Source: FACHB-T130 sp042747725
GTDB lineage: Bacteria; Cyanobacteriota; Cyanobacteriia; Cyanobacteriales; FACHB-T130
Reading direction: 5' to 3'
Length of the DNA stretch: 64,000 nucleotides
NCBI RefSeq assembly: GCF_042747725.1
Contig: NZ_JBHZGO010000082.1
Span: 83,160 to 147,159 of the forward strand
Made by a program: the position numbers and the translations under genes. Position 1 is the first letter of the stretch. The number at the start of each line of letters is the position of its first letter. Under the pieces are notes generated by a model, which did not search any database, had not been told where the DNA came from, and saw only the letters and a program-made list of their open reading frames with translations. This document shows positions 26,132 to 35,143 of this stretch, piece after piece.

Positions 26132-28399
26132 ATGGACGCAGACATTAAAACAGAAGACGCAACTAAAGCAACTAGCGATCGCTCTAGCAATATTCCAGAA
26201 ATGGGGGGCGGTTTGCCCGTCGTGCAATATTGGGCAGAACATACGCTGTCACCGTCAGGGCCAAAACTGTGGCAAACGTTGTTGCATAAAAGTGCTTGCT
26301 TGTCCTGTGCTTGGGGAACGGGGGGACAAAAGGGCGGCTTCGCAAACGAATTGGGCGAAACGATGCAACGCTGCGCCAAAAGCGTAGAGGCAATTTCCGC
26401 CGAACTGCAACCACCTGTCTCAAACCATTTCTTCGAGCGCCACAGTATCGCCGAACTCCAGCAGTTGACTTCCTTAGAAGCGGATCGCCTCGGTCGTCTC
26501 AGTTTTCCCGTCATTCTGCGCGAGGGCAAATCTCATTACGAGCGGATTTCCTGGGATGAGATTTACGAGATTGGCGAAGCTGGCTTTCGCAAGTCGCCGG
26601 AGCGAGTCGCCTCCTATAGTTCCGGGCGCTCGTCGAATGAAGCGGCTTATCTGCTGCAACTGATGATGCGATTGCTGGGGTCGAATAATTTGGCAGATTG
26701 CTCGGATTTGTGCCACGTTCCCTCGACGGTGGGACTGAAGAAAATGTTTGGCTCTGGCACCTCAATGGTCAGTCTGGATAGCTTGAAAAAGGCAGACTGC
26801 GTGGTGTTGATTGGGTCGAATGCGCCTGCTAACCATCCGCGCTTGATGAATGAACTGATTGAGTTGCGCGATAGCGGTGGCAAAGTTATTGTCGTTAATC
26901 CAGTAATTGAAGTGGGGTTGGTCAAGTTTGCTTCCCCAGCGTTTCCCCTCAAGTCGCTATTTTCTGGCTCGGAGATTTCCTCACTTTATCTGCAACCGAT
27001 TCCCGGTAGCGATGTGGCGCTATTTATCGGCATCCAAAAAGCGCTAATTGAACGCAACTTAATTCAAACAGATTATCTTTGCGCTCACGCTGAGGGTTGG
27101 GAAGCAGTTGTCGATTATGCTAACTCTATTTCCTGGAATGCGATCGCCCAAACTTGCGGTGTTTCCCAACAGGAAATCGAAGTCGCCGCAGAAATAATCG
27201 CCGCTTCCAAAGGTGTTGTATTCGCCTGGGCGATGGGTGCAACCCAGCACGACAACGGAGTCGATAACATCTATGCGATCGCCAACACGGCTCTGCTGAC
27301 AGGCAATGCGGGCAAAGAGGGTGGCGGTACGATGCCCATCCGGGGACACTCCAACGTCCAGGGTTTTGGCTCGATGGGTGTGACAGTCCAACTCAAAAAA
27401 GAGATTCAAGAAGCGCTAGAGAAATTGCTGGGGCGATCGCTCAACCGCAACCCTGGATATCGCGCCCGCGACTTAATTGATGCGGCTGATGCAGGCAAAG
27501 TAGATACGTTGATTTGCCTGGGTGGTAATCTGTATGCGGCGAACCCTGACTTGATGCAGGCAAAGCGTGCTTTAGGCAATATTGAAACGATTATTTACCT
27601 TGCTACTAAACCGAATCTAGGACACTTTCACGGATTAGCCAATAAAAATACCATCATCATTCCCGTATTTAATCGCTTTGAAAATCCGCACCAAACTACG
27701 ACGGAATCGGGCAACAACTTTGTGCGGCTGAATGATGTTGGTAAAACCCATCTTAAGGATGCGGATTTGATTTCGGAGGTGGAATTTCTCACGGAATTAG
27801 CGCATCGGATTCTTGGCAGCGATCCGGTGGATTGGCGCAAACTTCAAGATACCAAATATGTCCGCCAACTAATTGGCAAAACGATTCCTGGCTTTGAGCA
27901 GATGGCGACAATTGATGAAACCAAGGAAGAGTTTACGATCGCCGGACGCATTTTCAAGTCACCCAAATTTGCTACACCGTCCGGTAAAGCTAATATGTTT
28001 GTTACGCCATTACCAGAATTGCATTTACCGGAGGCAAAAGAGTTTGGAGTGCCAGAATCTACCCCTAGCATTATATTAGCATTGATGACGGGACGCAGCT
28101 ACTCGCAACACAATACGGTAGTTTACAAACCAGGCGACAAATATCGGGGAATGCCGCACCGCAACTGTATTTTAATGAATCCATCCGATGCAAAATAAGT
28201 AGGATGGCAAGAGCATCAGCGAGTGACGGTGCAGGGTGATGCAGGTAAGTTAGAGAATGTTGAAATTATCTTTGGTGCTGTGCGTCAGGGAGCAGCGATG
28301 ATGTTTTATCCCGAAGTTAACGTCATCTTTAAAGCCCGGATAGATAAGCAGTCTGGGATACCTGCGTTTAAGCGAGTTCCGGTTGTAGTTTACGCCTGA
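26132..28399 (+). pseudogene. FdhF/YdeP-like molybdopterin oxidoreductase with in-frame stop
   Basis: ATG 26132 follows AGAGGAAG. The frame runs 688 residues to TAA at 28196-28198, then continues in the same frame for 67 more codons to TGA at 28397-28399. The tail (WQEHQRVTVQGDAGKLENVE and FGAVRQGAAMMFYPEVNVIF) is the expected end of the molydopterin-dinucleotide-binding domain. Upstream: KSACLSCAWGTGG, then the Mo-bisPGD domains with YSSGRSSNEAAYLLQLMMR, GGGTMPIRGHSNVQG and CLGGNLYAANPDLMQAKRA. The family is the formate-dehydrogenase-like FdhF/YdeP group, about 760 residues; its true substrate is often unknown. AAA-to-TAA is the simplest cause. The first 688 residues could still fold without the C-terminal cap, but activity is doubtful. 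Confidence 0.8.
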
Positions 28400-28626
28400 T
28401 AGCAGGAGAGCGATCGCTAATGCGAATCAGCATATCATCGACAGCATTGGATAATAGGAAGATGTAGACGACTTCCAGCGCGATCGCTAAAGGATTTTCA
28501 ACGGCATGGTGATACTCGCTATCATTATGAATAATTGTTGAGGAAACATCACTTGAATTGGGAAAACAAACGAAATGGGATTAACATACCGCATTAAGGT
28601 GGGTTCGTAGGATAAACAGTATCAAT
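28400..28626. other. Short non-coding stretch with HIP1 and repeat fragments
   Basis: TGCGAATCAGCATATCATCG at about 28420-28440, next to HIP1, recurs in degenerate form near 22192, 23953 and 29388. GCGATCGCTAAAGGATTTTC near 28480 echoes sequences near 23990 and 31218. No gene is seen. Confidence 0.4.
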
Positions 28627-28821
28627 ATGGAGCCAACTCCAGACCAACTTAGGGAATTATATTTAATTGCACGTGAGTTAACCGCACAATTGAGATGTTA
28701 TATTCGGTTAGTTGATTTGCTACCCAATGGAGAGTTATGTATTGTAATTCAGCCTAGAGACTTCCCAAGCCAACGGATGATTATTTACATCGAGCCTAAT
28801 GGAGACAGAAGATATGTCTGA
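28627..28821 (+). CDS. Small hypothetical protein
   Basis: 64 residues: MEPTPDQLRELYLIAREL, then TAQLRCYIRLVDLLPNGELC and QPRDFPSQRMIIYIEPNGDR. It looks like a helix followed by a small antiparallel sheet. Its end overlaps the next small gene by 8 bp, which supports a real two-gene unit. No family is recognised; size and arrangement are those of accessory toxin-antitoxin-like pairs, but neither protein shows a known toxin motif. Confidence 0.5.
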   Translation: MEPTPDQLRELYLIARELTAQLRCYIRLVDLLPNGELCIVIQPRDFPSQRMIIYIEPNGDRRYV

Positions 28822-29035
28822 GAGCTTGAAAAAGCAATTGCAGCAGCTAAGTAATGAGGAGTTACTCGATTTTGCCCTAGAACACTTAGGGCAGGAGCAT
28901 GAGTCTGTGCGGCAGTCAGCTTTGCAAGAACATTTTATCAGAGTCAAAGATGCAGCAAGTACAGTTATAGCGCCACCTGGAGATGTTCGATATTTAAGGT
29001 TAAAGCTATCTCAACTAACACAACACACTACCTAA
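28814..29035 (+). CDS. Small hypothetical protein, acidic helix-rich
   Basis: 73 residues from ATG 28814 (MSESLKKQLQQLSNEELLDF), preceded by GGAG 9 bases upstream; ATG 28799 is an in-frame alternative. The first half is predicted helical and rich in Gln, Leu and Glu; it ends with DVRYLRLKLSQLTQHTT. It overlaps the preceding gene, suggesting co-translation. Function unknown. Confidence 0.5.
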   Translation: MSESLKKQLQQLSNEELLDFALEHLGQEHESVRQSALQEHFIRVKDAASTVIAPPGDVRYLRLKLSQLTQHTT

Positions 29036-29108
29036 CCAATAGAAGCAATCTTCCGCCTAAACATGACCCCTCAAGAACTGAGAGTCTGTATTTTGGGCTA
29101 TTGAGAGG

Positions 29109-29366
29109 ATGATGATAAAGATGGAAAATAATCTGCGATCGCAATATGACTTAAAAAGCCTAAGAGTCAGAAAGTTAGGTTCCCAAAGAAAGAGTTTTGG
29201 GGGGACAATCGTTCGCTTAGAACCTGATGTCGCAGAAATGTTTCCCAATGCCGATGCAGTTAATGAAGCTCTACGATTTCTGATGAGAGTTATGCAGGAA
29301 AAACAGCCTCCTGCTGCTATAATAGATCCTAAAAATGCGTTGGAGCAGACTGACAAAAGCCTTTAG
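29109..29366 (+). CDS. Small conserved-looking hypothetical protein
   Basis: 85 residues (MENNLRSQYDLKSLRVRKLG after alternative ATG 29121, then SQRKSFGGTIVRLEPDVAEM and FPNADAVNEALRFLMRVMQE). The pattern, a short basic N-terminus, a strand and an amphipathic helix, is that of small ribbon-helix-helix-like antitoxins, but no toxin gene follows. GAGAGG sits just upstream. Treat it as an orphan antitoxin-like protein of unknown function. Confidence 0.5.
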   Translation: MMIKMENNLRSQYDLKSLRVRKLGSQRKSFGGTIVRLEPDVAEMFPNADAVNEALRFLMRVMQEKQPPAAIIDPKNALEQTDKSL

Positions 29367-29657
29367 TAGGAATGAGCGCGATCGCTTGCGAATCAGCATA
29401 TTATCATCTGCTGATACTGCATTAGGTTTTTCATGGAGTTTGATGTCTGTTTCTACCGTTCGCAGCTACAGTTTGAGGTCAGTTCCAAAGCGGTAGTTTC
29501 TGACGCTTAACTAGCGTGGAGATGCAGAGCAAGAAAGTGTTTTGGTACTAACCTAATGGGTGACATTAAAGCGATCGCATATTGAGAGTTTCTTGATTTG
29601 CAAGTTGAACAAACGCGATCCACACTGAAATTATGACTCATCTCGGAGTGAAATCGG
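29367..29657. other. Short intergenic region before the DUF433/DUF5615 pair
   Basis: It contains HIP1 at about 29379 and 29571 and another TGCGAATCAGCATATTATC fragment at about 29388. No gene is seen. Confidence 0.35.
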
Positions 29658-29882
29658 ATGCCAGATTTGCTTGACAGAATTACAGTTAATCCGAAGCAGT
29701 GTGGTGGTCGTCCCTGTATTCGGGGTATGAGAATTCGAGTATCAGATGTGCTGGACTTGTTAGCGGCGGGTTTGAGTGCCGAACAAATCTTGGAGGAAAT
29801 GCCTGACCTTGAAATGGAGGATCTGAAGGCAGCACTCACCTACGCGGCGCGTAAACTCGATCATCCAGTTCTGGTGGCATGA
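29658..29882 (+). CDS. DUF433 antitoxin
   Basis: 74 residues with the DUF433 core: LDRITVNPKQCGGRPCIRGM, then RIRVSDVLDLLAAGLSAEQI and DLEMEDLKAALTYAARKL. DUF433 is an HTH-like family that acts as antitoxin to PIN-like DUF5615 toxins. Its stop overlaps the toxin start (ATGA), the normal coupling. Confidence 0.9.
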   Translation: MPDLLDRITVNPKQCGGRPCIRGMRIRVSDVLDLLAAGLSAEQILEEMPDLEMEDLKAALTYAARKLDHPVLVA

Positions 29883-30217
29883 CGATTTGGGTAGATGCAC
29901 AACTGTCGCCAGCGATCGCACCCTGGATCGCGAATACATTTGGGGTGACAGCAGTCGCCTTGCGCGATATTGGTCTGAGAGATGCTGAAGATTATGAGAT
30001 TTTCGAGGCAGCGAAAGCGCAAGGAGCGATCGTTATAACAAAGGACAGAGATTTTGTTGATTTAGTCGATCGTTTTGGTTCGCCGCCACAAATTATCTGG
30101 TTGACGTGTGGCAATACATCAAATGCGCGGTTGCGAGAGATTTTGAGTGCAACATTGCCGGAAGCTTTAGAGCTTTTGCGAACAGGCGAGATGTTAGTGG
30201 AGATTAGCGGGGATTAG
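29879..30217 (+). CDS. DUF5615 PIN-like toxin
   Basis: 112 residues: MTIWVDAQLSPAIAPWIANT, ALRDIGLRDAEDYEIFEAAK, then GAIVITKDRDFVDLVDRFG. The acidic residues of the PIN-like active site are present: Asp6 in VDAQLSP, DxEDYEIF, and TKDRDF. A ribonuclease role is inferred from the family. The gene follows DUF433 with a 4-bp overlap and looks intact. Confidence 0.88.
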   Translation: MTIWVDAQLSPAIAPWIANTFGVTAVALRDIGLRDAEDYEIFEAAKAQGAIVITKDRDFVDLVDRFGSPPQIIWLTCGNTSNARLREILSATLPEALELLRTGEMLVEISGD

Positions 30218-30497
30218 TCCATCAACCGAAGGACTGGCGATCGCACCTTTGAAGCTCTTACAACCCCTCTTCGGGTAATGTGACTGGTGCAAGATGTCAG
30301 TTCAAAGGCTTACGAGTAAGCTTTAGCTTGACATAGCTTCTCGCTCTCGAAATTTATTTCCTCCTCTCCTTGCGTCAGCGCCATTCATCCTAAGTCCGGC
30401 AAGTGGAGGCATTAGGCTGCGTTCGGTTATCGGTAAGGACGGTATATTGAAGTTATTTGTTAATGTTTAGGGTTCAGATTGTCTGCCATCTTCTGTG
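30218..30497. other. Non-coding gap after the DUF433/DUF5615 pair
   Basis: One HIP1-like site near 30238; no open frame or strong hairpin was noticed. Confidence 0.35.
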
Positions 30498-31082
30498 ATG
30501 CCGAAATTTGATGACCAACTAGAAACTATTTATGCCAGCGATCGCACATATTGGCGGGAATGGTTGGAAAAAAACCATCGCACCTCGCCCGGTATATGGT
30601 TGATTTACTACAAAGTCAAAAGCGGTAAACCGAGCGTTCGATACAACGAAGCCGTCAAAGAAGCCTTATGCTTTGGCTGGATTGACAGTAAAGTCAAATC
30701 CTTGGACGAAGAGCGTTATATGCAAATCTTTACGCCTCGAAAACTAAAAAGCGTATGGTCAAAATTGAATAAACAATATATTGAAGAAATCATCGAACAA
30801 GGATTGATGACTGAAGTAGGTTTTAAAAAGATTGATGCTGCGAAACAAGACGGCTCGTGGACTGCGTTAGACGAGATCGAAGCATTGACTATTCCGATGG
30901 ATTTAAAGCAAGCCTTGGAAGCAAACGAAGCAGCAAACCGGAATTTTGAGACGTTTAGTAATTCATTAAAGAAGAATATTTTGTTTTGGATTAATAGTGC
31001 AAAACGTCCAGAGACGAGGTTGAAGAGAATTGAGCAAACTATAAGTTCAGCAGCGCAGAACAGAAATCCATTGATACGATAA
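30498..31082 (+). CDS. YdeI/OmpD-associated family protein
   Basis: A 194-residue protein from ATG 30498 (GTG 30495 is adjacent). Hallmarks: ASDRTYWREWLEKNHRTSPG, KVKSGKPSVRYNEAVKEALC, CFGWIDSKVKSLDEERYMQI, FTPRKLKSVWSKLNKQYIE and a C-terminal WINSAKRPETRLKRIEQT. In E. coli the family member YdeI is linked to antimicrobial-peptide and oxidative-stress resistance; the biochemical role is unclear. No operon partner is seen. Confidence 0.85.
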   Translation: MPKFDDQLETIYASDRTYWREWLEKNHRTSPGIWLIYYKVKSGKPSVRYNEAVKEALCFGWIDSKVKSLDEERYMQIFTPRKLKSVWSKLNKQYIEEIIEQGLMTEVGFKKIDAAKQDGSWTALDEIEALTIPMDLKQALEANEAANRNFETFSNSLKKNILFWINSAKRPETRLKRIEQTISSAAQNRNPLIR

Positions 31083-31358
31083 CGAGACTTGTTTTTTGCA
31101 CAACCGCAGCCTAATCTACTCGCTCCACAGGTGGATGTCAAACTCGCGCTTGGGCATCGACGACAGAAGTGGCGATCGCATTGGGCGGAGAAATCTTCAT
31201 CCTCATCTCTCCGGCGATCGCAAAGGGATTTTTGAAACTTCTGGGTCACTTTCACCCGCGAAACCAACGGCGATCGCTAAAGTAAGAATTACAGCTCTCG
31301 CTATCTATGGCAAAGTTCGGGATGATAGGGTGCTAGGCAACATTGGCAGGAAGTCACT
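31083..31358. other. Upstream region of frmA with repeat fragments
   Basis: Three HIP1 sites at about 31173, 31216 and 31271; GGGCATCGACGACAGAAGTG resembles the decayed repeat near 23965. No gene is seen; the frmA promoter is not obvious. Confidence 0.35.
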
Positions 31359-32468
31359 ATGAAAACACGCGCAGCGATCGCTCTTGATGCTGGCAAGCCC
31401 TTAGAAATTGAAGAAATTGACCTGGAAGGACCAAAAGCCGGAGAGGTTATGGTTCGGATTGTTGCCACAGGCGTTTGCCACACGGATGCATTTACGCTGT
31501 CTGGTAAAGATCCGGAGGGCATTTTCCCAACTATTTTGGGGCATGAAGGCGGCGGTATTGTCGAGGAAGTGGGTGCTGGCGTCACCAGCGTGCAACCGGG
31601 CGATCACGTAATTCCGCTGTACACGCCAGAGTGCGGGCAATGCAAGTTTTGTCTATCTGGAAAAACCAATCTGTGTCAGGCAATTCGCGTCACGCAAGGC
31701 AAAGGATTGATGCCCGATGGAACCAGCCGATTTAGCAAAAACGGTGAAACTATCTATCACTACATGGGCACCAGTACGTTCAGCGAATACACTGTATTGC
31801 CCGAAATTGCGATCGCTAAAATCAACAAAAATGCGCCGTTAGAAAAAGTCTGTCTGTTAGGATGTGGCGTTACCACAGGCATTGGTGCTGTATTGAACAC
31901 GGCAAAAGTGGAACCAGGCTCAACGGTTGCAGTGTTTGGTTTAGGGGGAATTGGGTTAAGCGTCGTTCAGGGAGCCGTAATGGCTCAAGCAGGGCGGATT
32001 ATTGGCATAGATATCAATCCCAGCAAGTTTGAACTGGCAATGCAGTTAGGCGCAACGGAATGCATCAATCCCAAAGACTACAACCAGCCAATTCAGCAAG
32101 TGATTGTCGAACTCACGGATGGCGGTGCTGATTATACATTTGAGTGCATCGGCAATGTCAATTTGATGCGGGCTGCCCTTGAAGCTTGCCATAAAGGTTG
32201 GGGAGAATCAACGATTATTGGGGTTGCGGGTGCAGGAGAAGAAATTAGCACTCGTCCATTCCAACTGGTTACGGGGCGCGTGTGGCGGGGTTCTGCCTTT
32301 GGAGGAGTCAAAGGGCGATCGCAACTCCCCGGCTATGTAGAAAGGTATCTCGCAGGCGAAATTCAGATCGATCCGTTCATTACTCAGACGATGCCATTAG
32401 AGGAAATTAACACGGCGTTTGATCTAATGCACGCGGGTAAGAGTATTCGTTCTGTCATTCTCTACTAG
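31359..32468 (+). CDS. frmA: S-(hydroxymethyl)glutathione dehydrogenase (class III alcohol dehydrogenase)
   Basis: 369 residues, normal for the family. Catalytic-zinc ligands: GVCHTDAFTLSG (Cys) and GHEGGGIVEEVG (His). The structural-zinc loop is PECGQCKFCLSGKTNLC, with four cysteines. The NAD-binding motif is FGLGGIGLSVVQGA. The sequence matches the glutathione-dependent formaldehyde dehydrogenase type, which oxidises the spontaneous formaldehyde-glutathione adduct to S-formylglutathione in the cytosol; it may also act as S-nitrosoglutathione reductase. The hydrolase for the next step follows 18 bp downstream on the same strand, so the two form a detoxification operon. Confidence 0.96.
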   Translation: MKTRAAIALDAGKPLEIEEIDLEGPKAGEVMVRIVATGVCHTDAFTLSGKDPEGIFPTILGHEGGGIVEEVGAGVTSVQPGDHVIPLYTPECGQCKFCLSGKTNLCQAIRVTQGKGLMPDGTSRFSKNGETIYHYMGTSTFSEYTVLPEIAIAKINKNAPLEKVCLLGCGVTTGIGAVLNTAKVEPGSTVAVFGLGGIGLSVVQGAVMAQAGRIIGIDINPSKFELAMQLGATECINPKDYNQPIQQVIVELTDGGADYTFECIGNVNLMRAALEACHKGWGESTIIGVAGAGEEISTRPFQLVTGRVWRGSAFGGVKGRSQLPGYVERYLAGEIQIDPFITQTMPLEEINTAFDLMHAGKSIRSVILY

Positions 32469-32486
32469 AGACTTAGTTTATCAGTC

Positions 32487-33350
32487 ATGAACCAACCCGT
32501 CCCTACAAACCTCACCTTAGTCAGCCGCAACCGGAGTTTTGGTGGCTGGCAATCTGTCTACCGGCATCACTCTGCCGTACTTGAGAGCGAGATGAATTTT
32601 GGCGTATATCTTCCTCCCCAGGCTGAAACGCAATCTTGCCCGGTACTCTATTGGTTGAGTGGATTAACCTGCACAGAACAAAATTTCATCAGTAAAGCAG
32701 GTTCGCAGCAATTTGCGGCTCAGTACGGTGTAATTGTGGTTGCTCCCGATACCAGTCCGCGCGGCTGTAATGTCCCTGGAGAGGAAGATAGTTGGGACTT
32801 GGGAACAGGTGCGGGATTCTATGTCAATGCCACGCAAATGCCTTGGGCAAAGCATTATCGGATGTATGATTATGTAGTTTCAGAATTACCGGAAGCGATC
32901 GCTGCTAACTTCCCTGTAATGGCAATTCGGGGTATTTTCGGACATTCAATGGGCGGATATGGTGCCTTAGCGATCGCCCTGAAAAATCCCGGAATGTTTA
33001 AAAGTGTCTCCGCCTTTTCTCCAATTGTTACCCCAAGCCTTGTCCCTTGGGGACAAAAAGCATTTCAGAATTATTTGGGCGACAATAAATCTGACTGGCT
33101 AGCTTACGATCCGATGCATTTAATTAAATCTGCTCAAGAAAGATTGCCCATTTTGATCGATCAGGGAGATGCAGATCAATTTCTAGGCGAACAATTGCAA
33201 CCCGACATTTTTGCCCAAGCTTGTGCAGAGGTAAATCATCCCCTCACTCTCCGCAAACAACCCGGTTACGATCACAGTTACTATTTCATTGCCTCATTTA
33301 TCCGCGATCATTTCGCTCACCACGCGGCTACTTTGGCTCAACCAGGCTGA
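32487..33350 (+). CDS. frmB: S-formylglutathione hydrolase
   Basis: A 287-residue alpha/beta hydrolase of the esterase D family. YWLSGLTCTEQNFISKAGSQ forms the oxyanion side, the nucleophile elbow is FGHSMGGYGALA, DQGDADQFL carries the acid and the histidine lies in GYDHSYYFIASFI. It releases formate and glutathione from S-formylglutathione. Short spacing after frmA (18 bp) indicates co-transcription. Length is normal and the end is clean before a repeat-rich stretch. Confidence 0.95.
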   Translation: MNQPVPTNLTLVSRNRSFGGWQSVYRHHSAVLESEMNFGVYLPPQAETQSCPVLYWLSGLTCTEQNFISKAGSQQFAAQYGVIVVAPDTSPRGCNVPGEEDSWDLGTGAGFYVNATQMPWAKHYRMYDYVVSELPEAIAANFPVMAIRGIFGHSMGGYGALAIALKNPGMFKSVSAFSPIVTPSLVPWGQKAFQNYLGDNKSDWLAYDPMHLIKSAQERLPILIDQGDADQFLGEQLQPDIFAQACAEVNHPLTLRKQPGYDHSYYFIASFIRDHFAHHAATLAQPG

Positions 33351-33977
33351 TGCCGATGCATTAGCGACTGACCCAGTGTTGTCTTTAGCTGCGCCTGAAA
33401 ATCGAGATTTAGGAGTGGTTATGGCTCTGCGGAAACCCAATACGGTTCAGTTAGCGCCAAAAATCTTTTAGCCCAGTAGCTCAGTAGGTTGGGTTGAGCA
33501 ACGAAACCCAACATTTTTAGGATTTGGTTGGGTTGAGGAACGAAACCCAACCTACAATTTTCCTTAACTGCGGCTGAAAATCGAGATTTAGGAATGGTTA
33601 AGGCTCTGGGGAAACCTCCTCAACGATTTGAGTTGACCCCTTATTTGGGTTTATTGCCTGCTTTTACGTGACATTTATGCTTATATTTTTAACTTGTTCA
33701 GGGACGTGAGATCCTAGCTCAGTAGCAACGAAACCCAACCAAATCCTAAAAATGTTGGGTTTCGTTCCTCAACCCAACCTACAATTTTCCTTAACTGCGG
33801 CTGAAAATCGAGATTTAGGAATGGTTAAGGCTCTGGGGAAACCTCCTCAACGATTTGAGTTGACCCCTTATTTGGGTTTATTGCCTGCTTTTACGTGACA
33901 TTTATGCTTATGTTTTTAACTTGTTCAGGGACGTGAGATCCTAGAGAAAGTGAATATGGTCAATAGAGTCTCACAGA
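33351..33977. repeat. 167-bp direct duplication with an inverted 50-bp leader segment
   Basis: 33551-33717 and 33778-33944 are identical except at one position (A/G in TTAT(A/G)TTTTT). Both are preceded by GCTCAGTAG and a 50-60-bp module built from GTTGGGTT/AACCCAAC palindromic units, but the module is in opposite orientation in the two copies (33485-33550 against 33722-33777). Each duplicate contains the frame AAENRDLGMVKALGKPPQ to LLPAFT; a diverged relative (AAPENRDLGVVMALRKPN) lies at about 33383-33471. These look like decaying copies of an unidentified gene end. No intact gene is seen. Confidence 0.8.
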
Positions 33978-34946
33978 ATGGAACAGAATCGTAAGCCAAC
34001 GGTTGTAATCACGGGTGCCTCCTCAGGGGTTGGTTTGTACGGTGCAAAAGCGCTTGCCAAAAGGGGATGGCACGTAGTCATGGCTTGTCGGGATTTGGAG
34101 AAGGGGCAAAAAGCTGCCGAAATGGTGGAAATCCCCCAAGACAGCTACACCCTCATGCAAATTGACCTAGCCTCTTTAGAGAGCGTTCGCCAGTTTGTGA
34201 ATAACTTCAGAGCCAGCGGCAAGTCCCTGGACGCTTTGGTGTGCAACGCCGCAGTTTATCTACCTTTATTAAAAGAACCAATGCGGAGCGCCGAAGGTTA
34301 TGAACTGAGCGTCGCGACGAATCACTTGGGTCATTTCCTCTTGTGCAACCTGATGTTGGAGGATCTGAAAAAGTCCTCTTATCCAGATCGCAGACTCGTG
34401 ATTTTGGGAACCGTGACAGCCAATCCGAAGGAGTTGGGTGGTAAGATTCCGATTCCAGCGCCTCCAGATTTAGGCAATCTCCAAGGCTTTGAAGCTGGTT
34501 TCAAAGAGCCAATTTCGATGATTAACGGCAAGAAGTTTAAACCCGGCAAAGCGTACAAAGATAGCAAACTTTGCAATGTTTTGACCATGCGGGAACTGCA
34601 TCGGCGCTATCATTCTGCAACAGGCATCACCTTCAACTCTCTCTATCCCGGATGCGTTGCAGATACACCTCTGTTCCGCAACCACTATCCTCTGTTTCGG
34701 AAAATCTTCCCGCTGTTCCAAAAGAACATTACCGGGGGATACGTGTCTCAAGAGCTAGCAGGGGAAAGGGTTGGCGCGATCGTTGCCGATCCTGAATACA
34801 AGGAATCTGGGATGTATTGGAGTTGGGGAAATCGCCAGAAACCCGGTCGTCAGTCTTTTGTGCAAGAGGTTTCTGACGAAGCTAGCGATGATAACAAAGC
34901 TCAAAAGCTGTGGGATTTGAGCGCCAAGTTAGTTGGAGTCGCGTAA
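33978..34946 (+). CDS. por: Light-dependent protochlorophyllide oxidoreductase
   Basis: A 322-residue SDR enzyme that reduces protochlorophyllide with NADPH and light in chlorophyll synthesis. Motifs: VITGASSGVGLYGAKAL (NADPH), the conserved CNAAVYLP and TNHLGHFLLCNLML, the catalytic YKDSKLCN with Tyr and Lys, and the family-specific C-terminus GNRQKPGRQSFVQEVSDEAS. Full length. It is followed by a strong terminator, so it is probably a single-gene unit. Its presence marks an oxygenic phototroph. Confidence 0.97.
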   Translation: MEQNRKPTVVITGASSGVGLYGAKALAKRGWHVVMACRDLEKGQKAAEMVEIPQDSYTLMQIDLASLESVRQFVNNFRASGKSLDALVCNAAVYLPLLKEPMRSAEGYELSVATNHLGHFLLCNLMLEDLKKSSYPDRRLVILGTVTANPKELGGKIPIPAPPDLGNLQGFEAGFKEPISMINGKKFKPGKAYKDSKLCNVLTMRELHRRYHSATGITFNSLYPGCVADTPLFRNHYPLFRKIFPLFQKNITGGYVSQELAGERVGAIVADPEYKESGMYWSWGNRQKPGRQSFVQEVSDEASDDNKAQKLWDLSAKLVGVA

Positions 34947-35058
34947 CGTAGGCTGGGTGTTACCATCCGTACAAACTTGTCTTCACGATTGAATTGATCT
35001 ATAGAGTGTCGAGTGCTTGATTGTCATTCTTTCGGTGGGTATTTTACCCGACACAGGA

Positions 35059-35091
35059 AATAGCCTCAAAGTTATTCGCTTTGAGGCTATT
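35059..35091. terminator. Bidirectional terminator hairpin after por
   Basis: AATAGCCTCAAAG (35059-35071) and CTTTGAGGCTATT (35079-35091) form a perfect 13-bp stem with a 7-base loop. It lies between the convergent por and membrane-protein genes and could serve both; only a short T tract follows. Confidence 0.75.
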
Positions 35092-35143
35092 CTCATCCAA
35101 ACCGTTAATTGAAGTAGGACGATCGCGGCTTTTTTATCGCTAG

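Noticed and set aside
28196..28198. Selenocysteine or other recoding at the FdhF-like stop
   Set aside because: The codon is UAA, not UGA, and it lies far from the active site; no recoding hairpin was seen.
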